DNA of 64,000 bases from Collinsella sp. AF08-23 (GCF_003479805.1 NZ_QUHV01000001.1:62001-126000); one strand, 5' to 3'; shown: positions 1-9,691, counted from the stretch's first letter. The notes: a model not told the origin generated them from the letters alone. Numbers and translations: made by a program.

Positions 1-343
1 CAAGGCAGGGGAGTACCCCCAGAACCTCTCCGGCGGCCAGCAGCAGCGCGTCGCCATCGCCCGCGCCCTGTGTACCAAGCAGCCCATCATCCTGTTCGAT
101 GAGCCCACCTCGGCACTTGACCCTGAGATGGTCCAGGAGGTGCTCGACGTCATGATCGAGCTCGCGCAGGAGAACATCACCATGATCTGCGTGACGCACG
201 AGATGGGCTTCGCCCGCCAGGTCGCCGATCGCGTCATCTTCATGGATGACGGCCGCATCCTCGAGGAGGGCACGCCCGAGCACTTCTTCGACAATCCGAC
301 GAACCCGCGTTGCCGCGACTTCCTCGCGAAGATCCTGCACTAA
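1..343 (+). CDS. Polar amino acid ABC transporter ATPase, 3' fragment
   Basis: This is the C-terminal part of a GlnQ/HisP-type ATPase that powers amino acid uptake from the cytoplasmic face of the membrane. The reading frame is open from base 2 and the gene starts outside the window. Visible motifs are the ABC signature LSGGQQQR (bases 29-52), the Walker B segment [13 protein letters not shown] and the switch histidine in [15 protein letters not shown]. The final residues DFLAKILH are a normal end for this family. The stop lies 16 bases before the start of the binding-protein gene, so the ATPase is the first visible member of an operon with the binding lipoprotein and two permeases. Family identity is certain; the transported amino acid cannot be read from this part. 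Confidence 0.93.
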   Translation, partial: KAGEYPQNLSGGQQQRVAIARALCTKQPIILFDEPTSALDPEMVQEVLDVMIELAQENITMICVTHEMGFARQVADRVIFMDDGRILEEGTPEHFFDNPTNPRCRDFLAKILH

Positions 344-359
344 AGGCGAGGGGATGTGT

Positions 360-1343
360 ATGAAGGACATGATGACGTACGGGTGGCGCGACCGCCTGCC
401 ATTCGCCCCCGGCGCCGGCGATGGGCTCGTCGCCAATGGCCGCGGCGTCTCCTGCACGGGTACTCGATGCGGAACCGAGCCCAGCTTGAGCCGTCGTTCG
501 CTTCTGCGCGGCGTCGCTGCCGCGGCAATGCTCGCCGGAGCCGGCGCGCTGACGGGCTGCGGTGCGGACGGAGCCAGCGCCGGCTCCTCGTCCGTCGCCA
601 CGCCCGGATCCAGGCTCTCCGCCATTAAGGCGCGCGGGCAGCTGAACGCCGGCGTTAAGAAGGACGTGCCAGGCTACGGTTACTACGACCCCGCCGCCCA
701 GGCCTACGAGGGCATGGAGATCGACCTGTGCTACCAGGTCGCCGCCGCCATCTTTGGCGTGAGCTACGAGGAGGCGCGCGAGCGCGGGCTCGTGGCGTTC
801 ACCGACGTCACGCCCAAGACCCGTGGTCCGCTCATCGACAACGACCAGCTCGACGTGGTGTGCGCCACCTACACCATCACGCCCGAGCGTCGCGAGAGCT
901 GGGACTTCTCCACCGCGTACCGCACCGACTACGTGGGCCTTATGGTCAAGAAGCGCAGCGGCTTCGCCCGCATCGCCGGCCTCGATGGAAAGATCATCGG
1001 CGTGAGCCAGGGCGCCACCACGCAGAGCCTCATCGAGCAGATGCTCGTGGACGAGGATATCGACGCGACTCCGGAGTTCCTGGCGTTTTCCGGTTACCCC
1101 ATCATCAAGAGCTCGCTCGACGCGGGCAACATCGACTGCTTCGCCATGGACCGCTCCACGCTTGCCGGCTACATGAACGAGACGGTCGAGCTGCTCGAGC
1201 CCGAGGTGAAGTTTGGCGAGCAGCAGTACGGCATTGCCACGAAGAAGGGCAGCGACCTGTCCGCCGTGGTCGACCAGTGCGTGCAGGACTGCGCGGCGAG
1301 CGGCTGGCTCGACGAGGAGATCGAGAAGTGGGGGTTGGTGTAA
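360..1343 (+). CDS. Amino acid ABC transporter substrate-binding lipoprotein
   Basis: This is the extracellular receptor of the transporter, a periplasmic-binding-protein type 3 fold (SBP_bac_3). From the ATG at 360 the product has 327 residues. GAGGGG at 348-353 is placed correctly for this start and too close for the ATG at 354. A twin-arginine-like SRRSLL at about residues 44-49, a hydrophobic stretch and a lipobox ending LTGC (Cys67) indicate an exported, lipid-anchored protein. The 40-odd residues before the arginine pair are unusually long, and a TTG at about 484, just before that pair, is an alternative start. The mature part begins like the family (RLSAIKARGQLNAGVKKDVP) and keeps the D-L binding segment GMEIDLCYQVA. 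It is followed at once by the permease gene. Confidence 0.92.
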   Translation: MKDMMTYGWRDRLPFAPGAGDGLVANGRGVSCTGTRCGTEPSLSRRSLLRGVAAAAMLAGAGALTGCGADGASAGSSSVATPGSRLSAIKARGQLNAGVKKDVPGYGYYDPAAQAYEGMEIDLCYQVAAAIFGVSYEEARERGLVAFTDVTPKTRGPLIDNDQLDVVCATYTITPERRESWDFSTAYRTDYVGLMVKKRSGFARIAGLDGKIIGVSQGATTQSLIEQMLVDEDIDATPEFLAFSGYPIIKSSLDAGNIDCFAMDRSTLAGYMNETVELLEPEVKFGEQQYGIATKKGSDLSAVVDQCVQDCAASGWLDEEIEKWGLV

Positions 1344-2129
1344 ATGCTCGAAGGACTACTTGATCCCCAGCGCTGGACGCTGACGTTCGCCAACATGGGA
1401 CCGTTTTGGGAGGGCTTTGGCGTGACCTTGCGCGTCGTCGCCGCGGGCCTCGCCCTCGCCCTGCTGCTGGGCACACTGCTCGGCGTCCTGTCCACCACGC
1501 GCTCGCGCATCCTGCGCGGCATCTCCCGCGTATACGTTGAGTTCTACCAGAACACGCCCCTGCCCGTGCAGGTGCTGTTCATGTACATGGCCGGCCCGCA
1601 GTTCCTGCAGGCCATCACCGGCGCGGCGCAGCCCGTGCGCATCGCCCCGTTCGCGCTCGGTGCCCTCGGTGTGGGCCTGTACCACGCTGCCTACGTGGCT
1701 GAGGTCATCCGCACCGGCATCGAGGCCGTCCCGCGCGGCCAGATGGAGGCGGCGCAGAGTCAGGGCTTCTCCCGCGTCCAGACGTACGCGTACATCGTGC
1801 TGCCGCAGACGTTCAAGATCATCCTGCCGCCCCTGTGCAACCAAGCACTCAACCTGGTCAAGAACACCTCGGTGCTTGCGCTGGTCGCTGGCGGCGACCT
1901 CATGTACCGCTCTGACAACTTCGTGAGTCTCTACGGGTACCTGCAGGGATACATCGTCTGCTGCTTCATGTACTTCATCATCTGCTTTCCTTTGGCCATG
2001 CTCGGCCAGTGGCTCGAGCGCCGCAGCAAGCAGCGCCCGCGCGCCAAGGTCATCCCCGGCGTGACGGACGTCGCCGGCGCTACGGATGCCGCTGCCGTGC
2101 CCGCCCCGGCTACCGGAAAGGAGGCGTAG
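1344..2129 (+). CDS. Amino acid ABC transporter permease 1
   Basis: This is an integral membrane subunit of the HisMQ/GlnP family. It has 261 residues with several membrane segments (for example around LALALLLGTLLGVL). The EAA loop that docks on the ATPase reads EAAQSQGFSRVQTYAYIVLP. The ATG directly abuts the stop of the binding-protein gene, so translation is probably coupled. The last 35 residues (after ERRSKQRPRAK) form an alanine- and valine-rich cytoplasmic tail that is not part of the usual permease fold. It pairs with the next permease as a heterodimer. Confidence 0.93.
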   Translation: MLEGLLDPQRWTLTFANMGPFWEGFGVTLRVVAAGLALALLLGTLLGVLSTTRSRILRGISRVYVEFYQNTPLPVQVLFMYMAGPQFLQAITGAAQPVRIAPFALGALGVGLYHAAYVAEVIRTGIEAVPRGQMEAAQSQGFSRVQTYAYIVLPQTFKIILPPLCNQALNLVKNTSVLALVAGGDLMYRSDNFVSLYGYLQGYIVCCFMYFIICFPLAMLGQWLERRSKQRPRAKVIPGVTDVAGATDAAAVPAPATGKEA

Positions 2130-2132
2130 GCG

Positions 2133-2771
2133 ATGGAGATCTTCAACGCGACCAATCTCATCTACATCTTGGGTGGCTTCGTCAAGACCGTCGAGATCTC
2201 GGTGCTGTCCATCATTTGCTCGGTCATCCTGGGCACGGTGCTCGCGCTCATCAAGAGCTACGCGCCCCGTCCGTTCCGTTGGCTGGTGAGCGCCTACATC
2301 GAGCTGTTCCGCTGTACGCCCAACCTGCTGTGGATCCTGTTCATCTACTTCACGGTGCAGGGCATTGACATCTTCATCTCGACGCTCGCGTTCACCCTGT
2401 TTACGAGCGCCGTCATGGCCGAGATCGTGCGCGCGGGCCTGAACGCCATCCCCGCCGGACAGTTCGAGGCGGCGCGCAGCCAGGGCTTTGGCTTCTTTGC
2501 CACCATGCGCTATATCATCCTGCCGCAAACGTTCCGGACCATCACGCCGGCGCTGTTCGGTCAGTGCACCACGGTGATTAAGGACAGTTCGTACCTCTCG
2601 GGCATCAACGTGGCGGAGTTCATGTACACCACCAATGTGGTCATGGCGCACGCGATCGCACTCGATCAGGTGCTCATGCTATACGGTTTCGTGTTCGCGC
2701 TGTATTTTGCGCTTAACTTTGGCATCTCGCTGCTGGTCCGCCGGTACCAGCGTAAGGCCATCGCGGCATAG
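2133..2771 (+). CDS. Amino acid ABC transporter permease 2
   Basis: This is the second HisMQ/GlnP-type permease, 212 residues. It starts 3 bases after the stop of permease 1, with AAAGGAGG overlapping the end of that gene as ribosome binding site. The EAA loop EAARSQGFGFFATMRYIILP is clear and the length is typical. The operon order ATPase, binding protein, permease, permease is complete except for the part beyond the left edge. A palindromic repeat of the kind also found at 20.8 kb follows it. Confidence 0.93.
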   Translation: MEIFNATNLIYILGGFVKTVEISVLSIICSVILGTVLALIKSYAPRPFRWLVSAYIELFRCTPNLLWILFIYFTVQGIDIFISTLAFTLFTSAVMAEIVRAGLNAIPAGQFEAARSQGFGFFATMRYIILPQTFRTITPALFGQCTTVIKDSSYLSGINVAEFMYTTNVVMAHAIALDQVLMLYGFVFALYFALNFGISLLVRRYQRKAIAA

Positions 2772-2780
2772 TCGGCGCGC

Positions 2781-2881
2781 CCGGGCACCCCACCTTGGCG
2801 TTCAGTTGACCGTTTTCGCACGGGCCTGGCGCCTCGCAGCGGGCGAGCGTCTTTCCCTGCACGCCAATCTGGGGCGCCCGG
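2781..2881. repeat. Interspersed inverted repeat, GGGGC/GCCCC family, copy A
   Basis: Two 22-base arms (2781-2802 and 2860-2881) are reverse complements with four mismatches. They share the core GGCACCCCA / TGGGGCGCC. The transcript would fold into a long hairpin just after the ABC permease gene. The arm resembles the repeat block at 20771-20985, which also lies in an amino acid ABC transporter operon. Confidence 0.7.
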
Positions 2882-2923
2882 ATGCGCCTTGAGCTTTAAT
2901 CGGTTCTCTCGTAAGGAGAAGGA

Positions 2924-3613
2924 ATGGGTTACCTAAAGAATCGTTTCGAGCGTAGGCTCGCTGCCGAGCAGGAGGCGCGCGCCGATCAGCCCGTGGTCAT
3001 CACCATTGCGCGCGACTACGGCGCGGAGGGCCACGAGATCGGCAAGATGCTTTCCGTCGAGTTGGGCATCCCGCTCTATGACAACGAGCTGCTCGTGCGC
3101 TCCGCCACGCGCGCGGGTGAGGCGCTCGACAAGGTTGCCGAGTACGACGAGCGCATGGCCGCGGAGTTCATGGCGTTTCTGCCCGACCGCGCAGATTCGC
3201 GCACGCTCTCGGACAAGCTCTTCAAGTCGATGAGCCAGGTGATCGTGGACTTGGCGGCTACGCGTAGCTGCATCATCGAGGGCCGCCTATCCGATTACCT
3301 GCTGCGCAACAACCCCAACCACATCGCGGTGCTGGTGACGGCGCCGTTCGATGCACGCGTTGAGATCGTGCGCGGCAAGCGCGGGCTGGACAAGCGCGCC
3401 GGCGCCAAGCTCGTGCGCGAGCGCCAGCATGCGCGCGAGGCGTTCTACAAGCGCTACTCTGCGGGCAAATGGAAGATGACCGATGGCAAGGATATCGTGG
3501 TTAACCGCGCCAAGCTTGGGCGCCAGGGATGCGTGGACGTGATCGCGGCTGCGTACCGCTCCAAGCTACGCGAGGCCGAACAGGCGAGCACGTCTACCGA
3601 TTTGCGGCATTGA
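2924..3613 (+). CDS. Cytidylate kinase-like family protein
   Basis: The protein has 229 residues and matches the cytidylate-kinase-like group (Cytidylate_kin2 type) of P-loop nucleotide kinases. The N-terminal segment VVITIARDYGAEGHEIGKML, followed by LGIPLYDNELL, is the hallmark of this group. CIIEGRLSDYLLRN fits the core beta-strand region and RGKRGLDKRAGAKLVRE is a basic lid-like region. A strong ribosome site (AAGGAGAAGGA) precedes the ATG. The true substrate of this group is usually unknown; a nucleoside monophosphate kinase role is an inference from the fold. It seems to stand alone between the transporter operon and the heat-shock gene. Confidence 0.82.
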   Translation: MGYLKNRFERRLAAEQEARADQPVVITIARDYGAEGHEIGKMLSVELGIPLYDNELLVRSATRAGEALDKVAEYDERMAAEFMAFLPDRADSRTLSDKLFKSMSQVIVDLAATRSCIIEGRLSDYLLRNNPNHIAVLVTAPFDARVEIVRGKRGLDKRAGAKLVRERQHAREAFYKRYSAGKWKMTDGKDIVVNRAKLGRQGCVDVIAAAYRSKLREAEQASTSTDLRH

Positions 3614-3670
3614 ATTGAGAGGGGGCAGCGGACGGAGCGCCCGCGAACCCCACCGAAGCATCGAGAAAAG

Positions 3671-3697
3671 ATATCTAAGTCAAGTACACTTAGATAT
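3671..3697. promoter_or_regulatory. Perfect 10-bp inverted repeat, HAIR-like operator of hsp20
   Basis: ATATCTAAGT (3671-3680) and ACTTAGATAT (3688-3697) are exact reverse complements separated by 7 bases. The half-site TAAGT-N7-ACTTA resembles the HspR element HAIR (CTTGAGT-N7-ACTCAAG), including the 7-base spacer, but differs at several inner positions. A -10-like TATGAT sits at 3695-3700, overlapping the right arm. The next gene is a small heat-shock protein, so heat-shock repressor binding is plausible. Confidence 0.6.
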
Positions 3698-3853
3698 GAT
3701 GACAATATGACGCTTAAAAAACTTGTGCGTCTGTGAATAATAGGCGGCGATGCGGGCATAACCGGATTGTCAAACAAAGACGCGCGCCCCAAAGGGCACG
3801 CGCAAAGGCGCGAGACACCCCGCCCCGCGCGCATCACGAAGGAGTGATCGATT

Positions 3854-4285
3854 ATGGCAATGGTTCCGTATCGTCAGGGTTATGGCGTCCTCCCCGTTTC
3901 CACCAACTCGCTGTTCGACATCTTCGACGACATGATGGACATCCCGCGCACGGCGCTTGCCGCGAAAGCGTTCCCCATCGACGTTGAGGACAAGGGCGAC
4001 GCCTACGAGGTCAAGGCGTATCTCACCGGTGTCACCAAGGACGATCTGGACGTTGAGCTCAACGAGGGCCGTCTGTCCATCTCCGTCAACGTTGAGGAGA
4101 AGGAGGAGGACAAGGGCAAGAACTACCTCCAGCGCGAGTTCACTTCCTATAGCGCCACGCGCGGCGTTTATCTCAAGGACGCGGCGAGCGAGGGCCTGTC
4201 CGCCACGTTTGCCGACGGCGTCCTCACGGTTAACGTGCCCAAGTTCGTCGAGAAGAAGAACGTCACGAAGATCTCCATCGACTAA
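3854..4285 (+). CDS. hsp20: Small heat-shock protein, Hsp20/alpha-crystallin family
   Basis: This is a cytoplasmic ATP-independent holdase that binds unfolding proteins. It has 143 residues, normal for bacterial Hsp20. The alpha-crystallin domain covers about residues 35-130, with the diagnostic region LSATFADGVLTVNVPK near the end. AAGGAG at 3839-3844 sets the start. A leader of about 150 bases precedes it and contains a GC-rich hairpin (about 3782-3803), but no clear ROSE-type thermometer motif over the ribosome site. A terminator follows at 4325-4356. Confidence 0.95.
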   Translation: MAMVPYRQGYGVLPVSTNSLFDIFDDMMDIPRTALAAKAFPIDVEDKGDAYEVKAYLTGVTKDDLDVELNEGRLSISVNVEEKEEDKGKNYLQREFTSYSATRGVYLKDAASEGLSATFADGVLTVNVPKFVEKKNVTKISID

Positions 4286-4297
4286 CGTGGCAGCGCG

Positions 4298-5140
4298 TTA
4301 GAAGATTGATATCGGACGGTTTTGGCCGGCGCTTCGGATGCGGAGCGCCGGCTTTTCGCTGCCTCGGTCGAGTGTGGCGCTCGAGCCCAGCTCGTCGTCC
4401 AGCTGTGCCCCTACGGCTTCGGCCAGTGCGCGCACGGCGAGGCTCGGGCGGTTATTCTCCTGCGAGATGTGCATGGCGACCACGTGCTCGGTTCGGCTGG
4501 TGATCAGCTGCGGTAGCGCCTCGGCGGCTTGCGCGTTGGATAGGTGCCCGCGCTCGGAGATGATGCGGTCCTGCAGGTAGCGCGGGTAGGAGCCGGTGCG
4601 GAGCATCGGCACGTCGTGGTTGCTCTCAAGCGCGAGGATGCGCACATCGGCAAGCAGGCGCATGGCGCCAGGCGGCAGGGTGCCGGTATCGGTGGCATAG
4701 CCGATCGAGTCTCCATTGCAGGAGAATCTAAAACCCACCGGATTGACGACGTCGTGCGAGGTGGGGAAGGTCTCAACGCGCACTCCGGCGACTTCGAGGA
4801 CCTCGCCCGGCATGAACGTCTCAAAAGGCAGGCAGGCGAGGTATTTGCGCGCTTCCGCCGTGCCCGAGCTCGCGAACAGAGGCCCGTCGAAGCGCTTGAC
4901 CCACACGGACACGCCGCTCACATGGTCGCTGTGCTCGTGCGTGAGGATAAGCGCACGCACGTCGTCCTCGTTCAGGTCGAGGTCGTGCATGCGGGTGAGC
5001 ACCTCCCGGCGGGAAAAGCCGTCATCGATCATGATGAGCCCTTGAGGCCCTTCGATGAGGGCGCAGTTGCCCTGCGACCCGCTTCCGAGGATGTGAAGGT
5101 GAAGGGGACGCGGGAACGGCGTTGCGACTGGTTGCTTCAT
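4298..5140 (-). CDS. MBL-fold metallo-hydrolase, YycJ/WalJ type
   Basis: The product is a 280-residue metallo-beta-lactamase-fold hydrolase starting MKQPVATPF at 5138-5140. The open frame continues upstream, but that part overlaps the divergent tilS gene and lacks the fold. The N-terminal LGSGSQGNCALIEG and the metal motif LTHEHSDHVSG (HxHxDH) identify the YycJ/WalJ group. Further histidines occur in FPTSHDVV, in the SNHD segment and in VAMHISQENN. In Firmicutes YycJ is linked to cell-wall control and to DNA repair as a 5' exonuclease; its role here is unproven. It is divergent from tilS with only 61 bases between the starts. Confidence 0.88.
   Translation of the reverse strand: MKQPVATPFPRPLHLHILGSGSQGNCALIEGPQGLIMIDDGFSRREVLTRMHDLDLNEDDVRALILTHEHSDHVSGVSVWVKRFDGPLFASSGTAEARKYLACLPFETFMPGEVLEVAGVRVETFPTSHDVVNPVGFRFSCNGDSIGYATDTGTLPPGAMRLLADVRILALESNHDVPMLRTGSYPRYLQDRIISERGHLSNAQAAEALPQLITSRTEHVVAMHISQENNRPSLAVRALAEAVGAQLDDELGSSATLDRGSEKPALRIRSAGQNRPISIF
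4325..4356 (+). terminator. Terminator of hsp20, inside the convergent gene
   Basis: GCCGGCGCT (4325-4333) pairs perfectly with AGCGCCGGC (4344-4352) and is followed by TTTT. It lies within the last codons of the opposite-strand metallo-hydrolase gene, so the hsp20 transcript ends on DNA that codes on the other strand. Confidence 0.7.
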
Positions 5141-5201
5141 GGCGTTACAGGCTCCTCGCAGATACAATGTGTACAGGTGGATATGGCAGAAGGGGTGGGA
5201 C

Positions 5202-6788
5202 ATGCCCACAGTTTCCCAACGGTATGGCACGCGACGCGCCACGGCGCCCGCCGCTCGGGCGCTCGAGCTGCGCGCCCCCGTTGTCCTCATGGTATCAGGC
5301 GGTGCGGACTCAACGGCGCTGTTGCTCCTAGCATGCACGGGAACGCTCGATATGGACGACGGTAGGGGCCGCACGCGCATCGCTCGCGAGCGCCTCCATG
5401 TGCTTCACGTGAATCATCATCTGCGGGGAGAGGCGTCCGATGGCGACGAGCAGTTCGTGCGCGCCCTCTGCGAACAGCTGGGGGTGCCGCTTTGCGTCGA
5501 GCACGCGAGCTTTGCCGATCTGGGCGGGCAAAACCTCGAGGGTGCCGCACGCGAGGTTCGCTATGCCGCAGCGCGCCGGTATGTAGGGGAGCTCTCGCGA
5601 AAAGCGGGAACCCCTCGCTCCGCCGCGCGGATTCTCACGGCTCACACCTCGAGCGATCGAGCCGAGACGTTTTTCATGAATGCCATCAAAGGCTCCGGCG
5701 CGGCTGGGCTCTCGAGCATCCCGCGCCGGCGAAACATCATCGTGCGCCCCCTGCTCGACCGAACGCATGAGGAGCTGGTGCGCTATTTGGAGGTCGCCGG
5801 CCAGCCGTGGCGCGAGGACGCGAGCAACCAAGACACGAGGTATCTACGCAGCTACGTGCGTCACCGCCTCATGCCCGTTGCGCAGGAACGCAATCCGAAC
5901 GTGGAGCGCAGCGTGAGCGCGGCGTGCGACATCTTGGGCGACGAGGACGCGTTCATGTCTCAGCTCGCCGCGACTGCCCTGCGCGGTTGCGAGCGCCGTC
6001 GGGCTGCGGGGCTCATCGTGCTCGACGCCGCGCGTCTCGCGGCGGCGGAGGTTGCCATCGCGCGACGCATCGTGCGCCTGGCCGTACGCGAGCTCGATAC
6101 CGAGGCGCGTTTGGAGATGCGCCATGTGGAGGCGGTCCTTGCCTGCGTGGCTCGCGCGGAGGGCTCCGTGACCCTTCCGGCGGGAATCGATGCGCGCATC
6201 GAGTTCGGCACGCTCGCCCTGCGAACGCCCGAGGAGCGCGAACGCGCCACTGCAGGCTGGCTTGCGATTCCCGGGCAGTTGCGCACGGCGGCAGGTGGCG
6301 TGGTCGAGGCGGAGTTGGTGGAGCTTCCCGCCGGCACCGACGGCGTCGCCTTGGCGCGGGAGGTGTCGTCCGCACGTGGGGACGCGCTCTCGGCGACAAG
6401 CGACGCGCCCGCATCGGTGCTGATCGACGCGGCGGCGCTCGGCTATGCGGCGCACGATCTCCCGCGCTTGGCGGAGGACCAGCGTTGGGGCGTTGCGGGC
6501 TCGTCCGTGCCGAGTCGAGACGGGCTGCGCCTGTGGGTGGATGTCCCGGCGCCGGGCGACATGCTCTGCCCCTTTGGCATGTGCGGGCGCAGCAAGAAGC
6601 TTTCGGATCTCCTTAATGAGGCGCAAATTCCACGTTCCGAGCGCGCGTACACGCCCGTGGTGCGGACTTCCCCCGGCGGTGCGATCGTGTGGGTGGCACC
6701 AGTTCGTTTGGACGATCGCTTTAAATGCACCGCCACCAGCAAAGTCTTGGTAAAATTGACATTTCGTCCCGTTGCGGACGTGCAGTAA
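5202..6788 (+). CDS. tilS: tRNA(Ile)-lysidine synthase
   Basis: TilS converts C34 of tRNA-Ile(CAU) to lysidine with ATP and lysine, so that AUA is read as isoleucine. The start at 5202 is set by AAGGGG just upstream. The PP-loop motif SGGADS sits at about residues 31-36, followed by HVNHHLRGEASDGDEQFVR and TAHTSSDRAETFFMNAIKGSG, both conserved in TilS. The 528-residue product includes the C-terminal TilS domain (FGMCGRSKKLSDLLNEAQIP). It is followed by hpt and ftsH, the classic tilS-hpt-ftsH cluster. Confidence 0.96.
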   Translation: MPTVSQRYGTRRATAPAARALELRAPVVLMVSGGADSTALLLLACTGTLDMDDGRGRTRIARERLHVLHVNHHLRGEASDGDEQFVRALCEQLGVPLCVEHASFADLGGQNLEGAAREVRYAAARRYVGELSRKAGTPRSAARILTAHTSSDRAETFFMNAIKGSGAAGLSSIPRRRNIIVRPLLDRTHEELVRYLEVAGQPWREDASNQDTRYLRSYVRHRLMPVAQERNPNVERSVSAACDILGDEDAFMSQLAATALRGCERRRAAGLIVLDAARLAAAEVAIARRIVRLAVRELDTEARLEMRHVEAVLACVARAEGSVTLPAGIDARIEFGTLALRTPEERERATAGWLAIPGQLRTAAGGVVEAELVELPAGTDGVALAREVSSARGDALSATSDAPASVLIDAAALGYAAHDLPRLAEDQRWGVAGSSVPSRDGLRLWVDVPAPGDMLCPFGMCGRSKKLSDLLNEAQIPRSERAYTPVVRTSPGGAIVWVAPVRLDDRFKCTATSKVLVKLTFRPVADVQ

Positions 6789-6841
6789 CTCCCAAACGGG
6801 TATGCTGCAATTATCTGCATACGCGCCATGAAAGGGTATCC

Positions 6842-7390
6842 ATGGAAACGATTCATCCCGATGTTGAGAAGGTCCTGTTCTCGGAGGAGGACATCGCCGC
6901 CATGGTCAAGCGCCTGGGTGCGCAGATCTCCGAGGATTACCAGGGCAAGGACCTTGTGCTGATCGCCGTCCTGCGCGGCGCGGTCGTCTTCATGGGCGAC
7001 CTCATGCGCGCCATCGACGCTCCGCTCTCCATCGACTTCATGGCCGTGTCGAGCTACGGCGACGGCGCCAAGTCCTCGGGCATCGTGCGCATCATCAAGG
7101 ACCTCGACATCGACATCAAGGGTCGCGACGTTCTCATCGTCGAGGACATTCTCGATTCCGGCCTAACGCTCAAGTATCTCATGGCGAACCTCGCCAGCCG
7201 TGGTCCCGCTTCGCTCGAGGTCTGCACCTTCCTGTGGAAGGACGTCGAGGGCAAGCAGGCGGCCATCGATCCCAAGTACGTGGGCACGCACTGCCCCGAT
7301 GCCTTTGTGGTGGGCTATGGCTTGGATTATGCCGAGCATTACCGCAATCTGCCTTATGTGGGCGTTCTCAAACCGGAGGTTTACGCATAG
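6842..7390 (+). CDS. hpt: Hypoxanthine phosphoribosyltransferase
   Basis: Hpt salvages hypoxanthine and guanine with PRPP to IMP and GMP in the cytosol. The 182-residue product carries the PRPP-binding motif [14 protein letters not shown] and the flexible-loop segment [15 protein letters not shown] typical of type I enzymes. The ATG at 6842 is preceded by AAAGGG (6831-6835). The stop overlaps the region 2 bases before the ftsH start, so the two genes are co-translated. Confidence 0.96.
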   Translation: METIHPDVEKVLFSEEDIAAMVKRLGAQISEDYQGKDLVLIAVLRGAVVFMGDLMRAIDAPLSIDFMAVSSYGDGAKSSGIVRIIKDLDIDIKGRDVLIVEDILDSGLTLKYLMANLASRGPASLEVCTFLWKDVEGKQAAIDPKYVGTHCPDAFVVGYGLDYAEHYRNLPYVGVLKPEVYA

Positions 7391-7391
7391 C

Positions 7392-9647
7392 ATGACCGAT
7401 CGCACAGACGATTACGCACGGGGACCCGTCGCCCTCCTTGCTGAGGGAGGCGGGTCCGGCAATGGAAATGGCGGGCCAACGCCCCCGCAGGGAGTGGGTC
7501 CTACGGACGATGGTGGTAACCGGGGCGGCAATGGCTTCGGGCCCTTTGGTGGACCCGAAGGGGCGGGAGGTCCCTCGCGCACGGGATGGATCTACTTTGC
7601 CTTCGCCTGCATTCTGCTTGGTTACACGTTTTGGAATCTCGGTGGCGGTCTTCGTCAGGGTGATAAGCCCACGGAGCTCGCTACCAGTGATTTTGTTGCC
7701 GCCGTGGAGGCAGGTCGCGTTGACGAGGCAACTTATACGGTGATCGACGGTACGGTGAGCGGCACGTATTGGCCCGAGGGCGAGAGCCGGTCCAAGAAGA
7801 ACTTGGAAACGTTCACCTCCACCTATGTGGGCTCCGATTCGCTGGCCGAGCTCATGGCCGAGCATCCCAAGACCACGTACAAGGTGGATACCGAGGATCC
7901 CGATGCATTGATGAACCTGCTGCTGGCAATTCTGCCCACCGCCGTGATCATCATCGCGATGATGTACTTCATGCGCCAGATGATGGGCGCCAACAACAAG
8001 GCCATGCAGTTTGGCAAGACGAACGCCAAGACGACTCCGGCAACGCGTCCCAAGGTCAAGTTCAAGGACGTTGCGGGCATCGATGAGGCAGTAGAGGAGC
8101 TCGAGGAGGTCCGTGACTTCCTCGCCGACCCCGAGCGCTTCCGTAAATTGGGCGCCAAGATTCCGCGCGGCGTGCTATTGGTTGGTCCTCCCGGCACGGG
8201 TAAGACCCTGCTTGCCAAGGCAGTCGCAGGCGAGGCGGGCGTGCCGTTCTTCACCATCTCCGGCTCCGAGTTCGTCGAGATGTTCGTGGGTGTGGGTGCC
8301 TCGCGCGTGCGCGACCTCTTTAAGAACGCCAAAGAGCAGGCTCCGGCGATCATCTTCATCGATGAGATCGACGCCGTGGGTCGTCAGCGCGGCGCGGGCC
8401 TGGGCGGAGGTCACGACGAGCGCGAACAGACGCTCAACCAGTTGCTCGTCGAGATGGACGGTTTCGAGGAGAGCGAGAGCGTGATCCTCATCGCCGCTAC
8501 CAACCGCCCCGATGTGCTCGATCCGGCGCTGCTGCGTCCGGGCCGCTTTGACCGCCAGATCACGGTCGACCGCCCCGACGTACGCGGCCGCGAGCAGATC
8601 CTGCGCGTGCACGCGGCGAACAAGCCGCTCGACACGGACGTGAGTTTTGAGAAGCTCGCGCAGCTCACGGTTGGATTTGCCGGTGCCGACTTGGCGAACC
8701 TGCTCAACGAGGCGGCTCTGCTCACCGCCCGCCGCAACCGCTCGCTCATCTCGATGGACGAGATCGAGGAGTCCATGGAACGCGTCATGGCGGGTCCGCA
8801 GCGTAAGAGCCGCGTGATGAGCGAGGCCGAACGTACGACCATCGCCTACCACGAGAGCGGTCACGCACTGGTGGGCCACGTTTTGGACAACGCCGACCCG
8901 GTGCACAAGATCTCGATCATCAGCCGCGGCCAAGCGCTCGGCTACACCATGCAGCTGCCGGCCGAGGACCATTTCCTTAAGACGCGTCGCGAGATGCTCG
9001 ACGAGCTCGCCGTGTTCCTGGGCGGTCGCGTGGCAGAGGAGCTCATGTGCACGGACATCACGTCTGGCGCGAGCAACGACCTTGAGCGCGCCACCAAGCT
9101 GGCTCGCGAGATGGTCACGCGCTTGGGCATGAGCGAGGAGCTGGGCACGCAGGTGTTCGGCGAGGCCCAGCATCAGGTGTTCCTCGGCCGCGACTACGCC
9201 GACCATCAGGATTACTCCGAGGAGACGGCTCGTCGCATCGATACCGAGGTCCAGCGCATCATGCGTGAGGCGCATGAACGCGCAGCCGAGATCCTCTCTG
9301 CCCGCCGCGATCAACTTGACCTTATGGCCAAGGTTCTGCTTGAGCGCGAGACCGTTGAGGGCGAGGCCGTCGATGCCCTGCTCAACAACGAGTGGGATGC
9401 GTATCTGGAGCGCGAGGGCGATATCGCTGCCGCCAAGGAGGCGCGCAACGAGGCAGCCGCCAACGGTGCCGACCCCGCTGTTGTCGAGGCCGAGCGCGCC
9501 CGTCGCGCCAAGCCGCGCCAGAGCGACGAGGAGATCGCCGCCGAGGCGGCTGCGTTCGCGCAGGCAGCCGTTGCAGACGAGGGCGTCAGCAAGCCGTGTG
9601 CCCCCGACGGGGATGCTTCCGTTGGGGCCGACCCTTCAGCCAAGTAG
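7392..9647 (+). CDS. ftsH: ATP-dependent zinc metalloprotease FtsH
   Basis: FtsH is a membrane-anchored AAA+ protease that degrades damaged membrane proteins and short-lived regulators. The start at 7392 gives 751 residues. There is a glycine-rich N-terminal tail of about 60 residues, then membrane segments at about 65-83 and 172-195 flanking the external domain. The AAA module has Walker A GPPGTGKT (about 265-272), Walker [12 protein letters not shown] and [19 protein letters not shown]. The zinc motif HESGH is near residue 487. The last 110 residues are rich in Ala, Glu and Arg. Both the glycine-rich head and the charged tail are longer than in E. coli FtsH. Confidence 0.97.
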   Translation: MTDRTDDYARGPVALLAEGGGSGNGNGGPTPPQGVGPTDDGGNRGGNGFGPFGGPEGAGGPSRTGWIYFAFACILLGYTFWNLGGGLRQGDKPTELATSDFVAAVEAGRVDEATYTVIDGTVSGTYWPEGESRSKKNLETFTSTYVGSDSLAELMAEHPKTTYKVDTEDPDALMNLLLAILPTAVIIIAMMYFMRQMMGANNKAMQFGKTNAKTTPATRPKVKFKDVAGIDEAVEELEEVRDFLADPERFRKLGAKIPRGVLLVGPPGTGKTLLAKAVAGEAGVPFFTISGSEFVEMFVGVGASRVRDLFKNAKEQAPAIIFIDEIDAVGRQRGAGLGGGHDEREQTLNQLLVEMDGFEESESVILIAATNRPDVLDPALLRPGRFDRQITVDRPDVRGREQILRVHAANKPLDTDVSFEKLAQLTVGFAGADLANLLNEAALLTARRNRSLISMDEIEESMERVMAGPQRKSRVMSEAERTTIAYHESGHALVGHVLDNADPVHKISIISRGQALGYTMQLPAEDHFLKTRREMLDELAVFLGGRVAEELMCTDITSGASNDLERATKLAREMVTRLGMSEELGTQVFGEAQHQVFLGRDYADHQDYSEETARRIDTEVQRIMREAHERAAEILSARRDQLDLMAKVLLERETVEGEAVDALLNNEWDAYLEREGDIAAAKEARNEAAANGADPAVVEAERARRAKPRQSDEEIAAEAAAFAQAAVADEGVSKPCAPDGDASVGADPSAK

Positions 9648-9691
9648 CCCATGCCGCTCGCCGGGAAAATCAGACCGTTCACAAGAAAAAG

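Noticed and set aside
1356..2651. A 431-codon minus-strand frame opposite the two ABC permeases
   Set aside because: It spans two well-supported plus-strand genes and their junction; no ribosome site or family motif.
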